Part shown: positions 1 through 5,009 of the stretch, piece by piece | Layout of the letters: each line of letters begins with the position of its first letter | How positions within the stretch are numbered: the first letter of the stretch is position 1 | Assembly (NCBI GenBank): GCA_050050615.1 | Contig: JASFTV010000235.1 | Coordinates: forward strand, 1-5,879 | Reading direction: 5' to 3' | DNA: 5,879 bases | Source of the DNA: JASFTV01 sp050050615 | Lineage (GTDB): Bacteria > Desulfobacterota > DSM-4660 > Desulfatiglandales > HGW-15 | Made by a program: the position numbers and the translations under genes | The notes under the pieces: model-generated | The model's input: only the letters and a program-made list of their open reading frames with translations | Databases searched by the model: none | Told to the model about the DNA's origin: nothing

Positions 1-2
1 TT

Positions 3-509
3 GCAAAGTCCGGGATCTCTATGGTCCACCTGGAAGGCAGTGTCAATGGAAGGGCTCAGGATGATGGAGCGCAATTCATAAGGGACGGCATCCGTTCAGT
101 GCACCGGGCATTGGTAGAGGGTGGCATCCGCGACGAGATCACCTTGCTCGCCAGTGGCGGCATGGCCATGGCAGAGCATGTGGCCAAGTCCATCATCTGC
201 GGGGCGGACGCGGTGTACATTGATTTCCCGATTCTTATTGCTCTTGAATGCCGCTTATGTCGGCGCTGTACCGGAGGGCTCTCGTGCCCGGTGGAAATAG
301 AACGGGCAGCGGCGGGCTGGGTAGGCCTGAGGACAGTCAATCTCATGGGTGCCTGGCATTACCAGCTCCTGGAGGTGATGGGTGCTATGGGCATTCGAGA
401 TGCCCGTCGCTTGCGCGGCGAGGCGGGCCGTGCCATGTTCTTTGAAGCGTTGGATGAGGTGACCTTCGGTTCCCTGGGAGATGTCAAAGAGGGGTGTGAA
501 CTTGAATAG
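3..509 (+). CDS. Glutamate-synthase-like FMN-barrel protein, C-terminal part (5' truncated by window edge)
   Basis: The reading frame is open from the window's left edge to TAG at 507-509, so the true start lies outside; the internal ATG at 21 is not a credible start because it falls inside the barrel fold. The 168 visible residues align along their length with the C-terminal third of the next gene: VHLEGS matches IHLDGS, LLASGG matches LIASGG, and ALEC with a C-X2-C-X2-C-X5-C cluster (codons at 249, 258, 267, 285) matches the same Fe-S motif downstream. This places it in the GltB domain 2 (FMN/Fe-S synthase barrel) family. It is not a plain duplicate. The GGTGAAP signature after HLDGSY is replaced by NGRAQDDG, and the Gly-Thr of the second phosphate-binding loop (CTGTADLVALEC downstream) reads Asp-Phe here (YIDFPILIALEC). 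FMN or 2-oxoglutarate binding may therefore be impaired. It overlaps the next gene by 29 bp, implying one transcript and coupled translation. The family call is firm; the specific role is unknown. Confidence 0.85.
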   Translation, partial: AKSGISMVHLEGSVNGRAQDDGAQFIRDGIRSVHRALVEGGIRDEITLLASGGMAMAEHVAKSIICGADAVYIDFPILIALECRLCRRCTGGLSCPVEIERAAAGWVGLRTVNLMGAWHYQLLEVMGAMGIRDARRLRGEAGRAMFFEALDEVTFGSLGDVKEGCELE

Positions 510-1995
510 CAGCAAGACATCTGGAGGATTGCCGGAAGTGGTGCGGATGCGATCACGGTTTCGGAACCCCATCGGTAAATTTCGTCTCAGTCGTTCGAAA
601 GAATGTATTGTTTGCGGCAACTGCGTTGAAATATGTGCTTACAGTGTTCATGAAAAGAGAAGAGGCCGTATCCTTACGAAAAATCACTACCGCTGTGTCG
701 GGACAGATTGCCCTACGCCCTGTTATGATGAATGTCCTGTCAAGGCCCTTTCCCTTAAAAGAAACACGACCTTCGACACCATGGGAGATTTTAGGTGGAC
801 CCCCGACCTTCTAGCGAGCACTTGGCATATGGCTGAAAACGGAGAGGTCCCAACATGCGGCCTTGAATACAGGATCGGCGCATCTGGAGGGGGATTCGAC
901 AAGTTACGCTTGGTCCTCCCAATCGATAGGGGAGGTGAAGAGTCGGATGAGAATGGTATTGACGTAGGTGTTGAACTGAACAGGCGCAAGGGCAATGCCC
1001 ACAGGGTCAGAATCGAAGCCCCTTTTTACGGTGGAGGCATGTCTTACGGTTCGGTAAGCATCACCACTATGCTGAGCCGGATCAAGGCGGCCGCCGCCCT
1101 CGGTACCTTCTGCTGCACCGGCGAGGGAGGGTATCCGGATGAACTCAAACCCTATGACGATCATGTCATTACTCAGGTTGCAACCGGACTCTTCGGTGTG
1201 CGGGAAGAGACGATCCAGAGGGTCAAGATTGTTGAATTTAAGTATGCCCAGGGCGCGAAGCCGGGCCTGGGCGGCCACTTGTTGGGGGACAAGGTCACGC
1301 CTGGTGTTGCTCGAATAAGGGAGGCTGTGGTCGGATATCCCCTGTTTTCACCTTTTCCTTTTCACAGCGTCTATTCCGTAGAGGACCACAAAAAACATGT
1401 GGATTGGATCAAAGCGATCAATCCCCAGGCGCTCGTCTCTGTCAAGGTATCCACCCCTACTGATGTGGATATGGTGGCGGTCGGAATCTACTACGCCGGA
1501 GCCCACATCATCCACTTGGATGGAAGCTATGGCGGAACAGGCGCCGCACCGGATATCGCCAAGAAGAATATTGCCATGCCGATCGAATACGCTGTTCCCA
1601 AGGTCCACCGCTTTCTACAGGAAGAGGGGGTGCGGGACAAGATCACCCTGATTGCAAGTGGAGGTATCCGAACCCCCCATGACGTGGCCAAGATCATTGC
1701 TCTAGGCGCAGATGGGGTCTGTACAGGCACAGCCGATCTGGTGGCCCTTGAGTGTATACGGTGCCATAATTGCGAGAGCGGCAGGGGGTGTGCGAGGGGT
1801 ATTGCCACAACGGATCCAGAGTTGATGGCCCTGATTGATCTAGAATGGGGAACTCAGCGGATCATAAACCTTTTTCTGGCCTGGCGTCATGAACTGATTC
1901 GAATACTCAAAAGACTGGGCATGAAGCGTATCGGGGAGTTGGTCGGCCGCACCGATTCTCTGGTGCATTTGGACTACATAAAACAAGAACGCTGA
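481..1995 (+). CDS. gltB: Ferredoxin-fused glutamate synthase, FMN/synthase domain (GltB domain 2 type)
   Basis: A 504-residue protein that should combine ammonia with 2-oxoglutarate and reduce the product to glutamate in the cytoplasm. Residues 42-52 form a classical C-X2-C-X2-C-X3-C cluster motif, followed by C72, C77, C81 and C85-P with looser C-X4-C-X3-C-X3-CP spacing, so probably two [4Fe-4S] clusters. The FMN barrel follows from about residue 125 (IGASGGGFDKLR), with GGMSYGSVS, TGEGGYPDEL, QGAKPGLGGHLLGDKV, DGSYGGTGAAP (347-357), IASGGIRTPHDVAK and a third Fe-S motif C425, C428, C431, C437. All key signatures are intact. It lacks the glutaminase and GXGXG domains of the roughly 1500-residue bacterial GltB; both are in the gene at 2228-4954, so the two probably form one enzyme. 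No GltD reductase is visible; the ferredoxin domain suggests direct reduction by ferredoxin or an unseen partner. The start is uncertain: ATG 481 has GGGAG directly against it, whereas TTG 502 has GAGG at a normal distance. Confidence 0.92.
   Translation: MSKRGVNLNSSKTSGGLPEVVRMRSRFRNPIGKFRLSRSKECIVCGNCVEICAYSVHEKRRGRILTKNHYRCVGTDCPTPCYDECPVKALSLKRNTTFDTMGDFRWTPDLLASTWHMAENGEVPTCGLEYRIGASGGGFDKLRLVLPIDRGGEESDENGIDVGVELNRRKGNAHRVRIEAPFYGGGMSYGSVSITTMLSRIKAAAALGTFCCTGEGGYPDELKPYDDHVITQVATGLFGVREETIQRVKIVEFKYAQGAKPGLGGHLLGDKVTPGVARIREAVVGYPLFSPFPFHSVYSVEDHKKHVDWIKAINPQALVSVKVSTPTDVDMVAVGIYYAGAHIIHLDGSYGGTGAAPDIAKKNIAMPIEYAVPKVHRFLQEEGVRDKITLIASGGIRTPHDVAKIIALGADGVCTGTADLVALECIRCHNCESGRGCARGIATTDPELMALIDLEWGTQRIINLFLAWRHELIRILKRLGMKRIGELVGRTDSLVHLDYIKQER
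486..494 (+). promoter_or_regulatory. Purine-rich candidate Shine-Dalgarno that decides the gltB start
   Basis: AAAGAGGGG lies inside the overlap with the previous gene. Its GAGG core ends 9 nt before TTG 502, which is usual spacing, while the ATG at 481 lies upstream of it and has only GGGAG directly abutting. If this is the real binding site, translation starts at TTG 502 (or GTG 496) and the overlap shrinks from 29 bp to 8 bp (or 14 bp). A second purine run, GGAGGA at 523-528, could serve GTG 538 or 541. Only residues before the first ferredoxin cysteine (C42) are affected, so function is unchanged by the choice. Confidence 0.4.
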
Positions 1996-2039
1996 TTCGC
2001 TTGGCAAATGTCAAAGGCTCAGTGAGGAAGCTAGAGGGC

Positions 2040-2131
2040 TGGAGTATGGGAGTGCTGGAGTACTGGATGAAGAAAAACCCAGCGTTTTCCCTCTAAGGAA
2101 TAGACTCATTACTTCAATACGCCATCACTCC
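2040..2131. repeat. Intergenic inverted repeat built of degenerate 8-bp units (GGAGTAnT type)
   Basis: Positions 2040-2067 read as consecutive octamers TGGAGTAT, GGGAGTGC, TGGAGTAC, TGGA, and the period may reach back to 2032. On the opposite strand, 2131 to 2103 reads GGAGTGAT, GGCGTATT, GAAGTAAT, GAGTC, the same 8-bp rhythm inverted. The arms match at about 18 of 29 positions and enclose a 35-base centre containing a small AAAAC/GTTTT stem (2074-2078 with 2084-2088). I associate repeats of the general form GGAGTATTGGAGT with intergenic spacers in deltaproteobacterial genomes; that assignment is from memory. No protein is encoded here and there is no T-run typical of an intrinsic terminator. 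The element could be a decayed mobile palindrome or a transcript-processing or stabilising hairpin. Confidence 0.5.
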
Positions 2132-2150
2132 TTTGATTTCAACGCAGACA

Positions 2151-2187
2151 TGTAGGATGGGTTGCGTGGCGGAACGAAACCCATCAA
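2151..2187. repeat. Short palindromic repeat (GATGGGTT ... AACCCATC type)
   Basis: GATGGGTT at 2156-2163 is the exact reverse complement of AACCCATC at 2178-2185. After one mismatch the stem continues with CGT (2165-2167) against ACG (2174-2176), closing a 6-nt loop. The whole unit, TGTAGGATGGGTT ... CGAAACCCATCA, closely resembles a dispersed repeat (TAGGATGGGTT-GCGCAGCG-AACCCATC) that I recall from intergenic spacers of many proteobacterial genomes; this is recognition from memory. It ends about 40 bp before the start of the next gene, so it would sit in that gene's 5' untranslated region. CCATCA at 2181-2186 can alternatively pair with TGATGG at 2189-2194. Confidence 0.6.
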
Positions 2188-2216
2188 ATGATGGACACGA
2201 AGACAAGCTAAATTGG

Positions 2217-2221
2217 TAGGA
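2217..2221 (+). promoter_or_regulatory. Ribosome binding site choosing ATG 2228
   Basis: TAGGA lies 6 nt before ATG 2228, a normal Shine-Dalgarno arrangement. The frame is also open from TTG 2213, but that codon has only a weak ACGAAGA upstream. ATG 2228 is therefore preferred; it leaves a 35-residue N-terminal extension before the catalytic Cys, about the length of known GltB propeptides. Confidence 0.55.
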
Positions 2222-2227
2222 AACAGG

Positions 2228-4954
2228 ATGCTCCAAAAAGAAGCAACCATCAGAAAAATCATTCAATCCAGAAAACCACTGATCCAGGATTTGTCTTCGA
2301 GGCTCTGTGTTGACACGGAAGCGGAAGGGGGCTGTGGGGTGACCGGATTTGCCTGCAGTACCCCGGTGAGGGGAAAACACATCTTTGAGCCTTCCAGACA
2401 GATGCACAACCGCGGAAACGGTCGCGGCGGTGGTATCGCGGCCATGGGTTTTGACCATCGCATGCTTGGCGTATCAAGGGAGATCCTGGAAAAGGATTAT
2501 ATCCTCCAGATTGCCGTATTAGAGCAAGGGATCATGGATGATGTGGAGAGGCTTTTTGTTGAGCCATCCTTTGACGTCCACTTTTCAGAACAGATTCCAC
2601 ACATTGACGATTACCGGGATATCCCTGGACTTGAGGTCCGACCCCCCGACGTGTGGCGTTATTTTGTCCGCGTCAAAAGGGATGCGCTTGATACATTCGT
2701 ATCCCAAAACGGGATGGAAGGAATCAACCGGCGGCAGGCAGAGGATGAGTTTGTCTTTCAGAACAGTTTTAAGCTCAATAAGGCCTTCTATGATGCCTTA
2801 GGAAAACAGCAAGCCTTTGTACTGTCCCATGGCCGAAACTTCTTTATCTTGAAAATCGTCGGCTATGCCGAGCAGGTGGTGCAGTACTACAAGCTGGATG
2901 ATTTTAAGGCATACATCTGGATCGCACACCAGCGGTATCCCACAAAGGGGAGGGTTTGGCACCCAGCTGGAGCGCATCCTTTCATTGGGTTGAATGAGGT
3001 CCTTGTCCATAATGGAGATTTTGCCAATTACCGTTGTGTCGTTGAATATTTGAGGCAGCGAAATATACACCCTCTCTTTTTAACCGATACGGAGGTCTCT
3101 GCCCTCCTTTTTGATCTCTATAGCCGCACATACGGCTATCCTCTGGAATATGTGATCGAGGCCTTGGCGCCCACCATGGAGAGGGATTTTGATCTGTTGC
3201 CAGCCGAAAAGCAGAGGATATACCGGGCCATCCAAGCTACCCACATCCACGGATCCCCGGACGGTCCCTGGTTTTTTATTATTGCACGGAATGACGTCGC
3301 AAACCAGCGGCTCCAACTCATCGGCATTACGGATACATCCATGCTCAGACCCCAGGTCTTTGCTCTTCATGACGGTCAAGTTCAGTTGGGGCTCATATGC
3401 TCCGAGAAACAGGCCATTGATGCCACGCTAAGGAGTCTGTCCGACGAAGATCCCCGTGTTGGGACTCTGGCCGATCTATACTGGAACGCCCGCGGAGGAA
3501 GTCACACCGACGGAGGTGCTTTTATTTTCAACCTGGGTGAGAACGGGTCGGAATCTTTTGAGCGGCATCTCAGCTGTGTAGACAAATTCGGCCGAGAAAT
3601 CAAAGCACCGGAAGGTCAGATCCCCTATCTTCCAGGCCGCGTCTACTACATGCTGGAAGACGAAGATCGGGAGCGGTTTGACATATCCGCTTTCTTCGAA
3701 CTTCAACGGCCGGACCTCTTGTTCGAGTATCTTAGGGACGGGGTCAGAATTTGGGACTATGCTGATTTCATGGACTGTCTGCGCCAAATTAAGGCGTGGG
3801 CCCTGAAAGGGGACGCACATTTTGAGGTCGCGCTCTCTGCCCTGACCCAAATGCTGGATCAGCGCTACCCGACCCATGACAAGAAACGGCGCTCCATCCT
3901 CCAGATGATCTATCAAACCCTTGAAACAATTTTTCGACATCTTCCGTCGCTTGAAGCGAATCCCCCCACACCCCCCTTTAGGAAAGGCGGGCTGGGGGGA
4001 TTTTCAGAAGGAAAGAGCAGCTACCGTTTGATCGACTGGGAGACGCGCCAATTCTTCAGAGGCCCTTCCTATAACGAGAAAGTCCTTATTATCGATGCTT
4101 CACTGTTTCCGCCGGAAGGAGATCATTGTGACAGCCGTCTGATGGCCGAGGCTTTCTACAGAGGGTGGCGACGATTTATCGTGTTCGGACTTAAGGGTCA
4201 GCGTTTCCACGGATGTGGATTTGGTCCGGATTCCGGCGGTGTTCGGATCGACGTTTACGGCAGCTGTGGTGACTATCTGGGCTCCGGCATCGACGGCCTC
4301 TCCATCTATGTCCATGGCAACGGACAGGATCAGTTGGGTCAGATTATGAAATCAGGCAAGATGGTTATATACGGGGATATAGGCCAGACATTTCTATATG
4401 GTGCGAAGGGAGGGGAGATCTATGTGATGGGAAATGCAGCAGGGAGGCCCCTCATCAATGCCGTGGGTCAACCACGTGTCGTGATCAACGGCACTTGTCT
4501 GGACTATCTTGCTGAGTCCTTTATGGCCGGAGACCCGCTCAATGGTGGCGGCTTCGTGATCTTAAACGGCGTGGAATTTGACACCAATGGAAATGTGAGG
4601 CCCCAGCCCACCCCATATCCTGGATCCAATCTCTTCTCTTTGGGATCCGGAGGGGCTATCTACGTTCGCGATCCCTTTGACTTGATTGACGAGGAGCAAT
4701 TGAATGGCGGCGAAATCGTTTCGCTACAAGAAAAGGACTGGGATTTGATCCTCCCTTATCTTCAGGAGAATGAAAGGCTGTTCGGGATATCGATTCAAAA
4801 AGATCTCTTGAGGGTTGATGGGGATTCATGGAGTCCCCTGGAGGTCTACCGCAAGGTCATGCCAAAGGCGTCAGACGAATTCGAGGAAGACGGGCTTGAG
4901 GAGCGGGGAGAAAGTAGGACAACGGTTTGTGGACCAGCAATGAGCAAAGGATAG
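2228..4954 (+). CDS. Glutamate synthase glutaminase (domain 1) fused to GXGXG beta-helix (domain 3)
   Basis: A 908-residue protein. The N-terminal part is a class II (Ntn) glutamine amidotransferase that frees ammonia from glutamine. GGCGVTGF places the nucleophile at Cys36, so a 35-residue propeptide must be removed, as in GltB. Supporting motifs are HNRGNGRGGG shortly after, HQRYPT (234-239), HNGD (261-264) and TDTE (286-289). About 130 residues between the HNRG and HQR motifs are additional to a minimal glutaminase. The C-terminal part, roughly residues 640-785, has the glycine-repeat pattern of the GltB GXGXG beta-helix (FGPDSGG, VYGSCGDYLGSG, VHGNGQDQLGQ, VMGNAAG, NGGGFV). The FMN domain normally between them is absent and encoded at 481-1995, so the two products probably assemble into one synthase. 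The linker carries an in-frame palindromic repeat (residues 578-592). The C-terminal tail (EDGLEERGES...) is charged and looks disordered. A 232-bp spacer separates it from gltB; carA begins 51 bp downstream. Domain identities are firm; the operon assembly is inferred. Confidence 0.9.
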   Translation: MLQKEATIRKIIQSRKPLIQDLSSRLCVDTEAEGGCGVTGFACSTPVRGKHIFEPSRQMHNRGNGRGGGIAAMGFDHRMLGVSREILEKDYILQIAVLEQGIMDDVERLFVEPSFDVHFSEQIPHIDDYRDIPGLEVRPPDVWRYFVRVKRDALDTFVSQNGMEGINRRQAEDEFVFQNSFKLNKAFYDALGKQQAFVLSHGRNFFILKIVGYAEQVVQYYKLDDFKAYIWIAHQRYPTKGRVWHPAGAHPFIGLNEVLVHNGDFANYRCVVEYLRQRNIHPLFLTDTEVSALLFDLYSRTYGYPLEYVIEALAPTMERDFDLLPAEKQRIYRAIQATHIHGSPDGPWFFIIARNDVANQRLQLIGITDTSMLRPQVFALHDGQVQLGLICSEKQAIDATLRSLSDEDPRVGTLADLYWNARGGSHTDGGAFIFNLGENGSESFERHLSCVDKFGREIKAPEGQIPYLPGRVYYMLEDEDRERFDISAFFELQRPDLLFEYLRDGVRIWDYADFMDCLRQIKAWALKGDAHFEVALSALTQMLDQRYPTHDKKRRSILQMIYQTLETIFRHLPSLEANPPTPPFRKGGLGGFSEGKSSYRLIDWETRQFFRGPSYNEKVLIIDASLFPPEGDHCDSRLMAEAFYRGWRRFIVFGLKGQRFHGCGFGPDSGGVRIDVYGSCGDYLGSGIDGLSIYVHGNGQDQLGQIMKSGKMVIYGDIGQTFLYGAKGGEIYVMGNAAGRPLINAVGQPRVVINGTCLDYLAESFMAGDPLNGGGFVILNGVEFDTNGNVRPQPTPYPGSNLFSLGSGGAIYVRDPFDLIDEEQLNGGEIVSLQEKDWDLILPYLQENERLFGISIQKDLLRVDGDSWSPLEVYRKVMPKASDEFEEDGLEERGESRTTVCGPAMSKG
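3959..4003. repeat. Palindromic repeat inserted in frame in the domain 1-domain 3 linker
   Basis: AATCCCCCC (3959-3967) pairs exactly with GGGGGGATT (3994-4002). Inside, CCC (3971-3973) pairs with GGG (3989-3991) and CCTTT (3975-3979) with AAAGG (3983-3987) around an AGG loop, giving a long interrupted hairpin. The 45 bp add exactly 15 codons, read as NPPTPPFRKGGLGGF, without breaking the frame. The Pro/Gly-rich low-complexity peptide contrasts with the helical sequence before it (QMIYQTLETIFRHLPSLEA). The sequence looks like a dispersed AATCCCCCC/GGGGGGATT palindrome that I recall from multiple genomes, normally intergenic; its family name and copy number cannot be checked here. It lies in a domain linker, where an insertion would be tolerated. 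Confidence 0.7.
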
Positions 4955-4964
4955 GGACTTTAGT

Positions 4965-5009
4965 ATGACGTGGATGAGAATCCGCAGGCATCTGCGGTTT
5001 CAGAGATGA
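4965..5009 (+). CDS. Possible 14-codon arginine-rich leader peptide before carA
   Basis: ATG 4965 opens a 14-codon frame, MTWMRIRRHLRFQR, ending with TGA at 5007-5009, which overlaps the carA ATG in an ATGA junction. AGGGA at 4953-4957 lies 7 nt before this ATG, a better Shine-Dalgarno placement than carA itself has. Five of 14 codons specify arginine (AGA, CGC, AGG, CGG, AGA), the end product that most directly controls carbamoyl-phosphate synthesis. The frame contains the whole 4982-4997 hairpin, so its translation would melt that hairpin and deliver ribosomes to the carA start. A frame this short can arise by chance, so it is a candidate only. The alternative is that the region is plain untranslated spacer. 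Confidence 0.3.
   Translation: MTWMRIRRHLRFQR
4982..4997 (+). promoter_or_regulatory. Perfect 6-bp hairpin just upstream of carA
   Basis: CCGCAG (4982-4987) and CTGCGG (4992-4997) are exact reverse complements with a GCAT loop. The 3' arm ends 8 nt before the carA ATG, covering the place where a Shine-Dalgarno would sit; the visible sequence there (GGTTTCAGAG) is a poor one. No T-run follows, so it is unlikely to be an intrinsic terminator. It could instead limit translation initiation at carA unless ribosomes read through from upstream. Confidence 0.5.

Noticed and set aside
3..509. First gene as a pseudogene
   Set aside because: The visible frame is intact to its stop, the Fe-S cysteines are kept and the overlap with the next gene is preserved. 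Motif divergence alone does not show decay, and the rest of the gene is outside the window.
255..620. Reverse-strand open frames over the glt genes (also 904-1278, 3476-3940, 5366-5719)
   Set aside because: They lie opposite strongly supported genes, have no recognisable motifs or ribosome sites, and are expected shadows in sequence of moderately high GC.
2103..2131. Right arm of the spacer repeat as a rho-independent terminator
   Set aside because: The stem is imperfect and no T-run follows. The AAAAC/GTTTT stem at 2074-2088 is short and AT-rich with only four Ts.
2032..2194. CRISPR-like array in the spacer
   Set aside because: The periodicity is 8 bp, there are no unique spacers of constant length, and the two elements belong to different repeat types.
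1996..2227. Promoter in the spacer before the glutaminase gene
   Set aside because: TTGGCA (2001-2006) and TTGCGT (2162-2167) were considered as -35 boxes, but neither has a convincing -10 at 16-18 bp. A promoter may exist but cannot be supported from sequence alone.
3959..4003. Frameshift or assembly error in the C/G-run region of the fused gene
   Set aside because: The reading frame continues correctly into the GXGXG domain on the far side, and the segment is exactly 45 bp. The homopolymer runs could still hide a compensating error, but nothing demands it.
4970..5005. GTG 4970 as an upstream start of carA
   Set aside because: It is in frame and open back to TAG 4961, but it would add VDENPQASAVSE ahead of a normal CarA N-terminus, and its distance from AGGGA is longer than ideal. 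ATG 5006 gives the expected family length.
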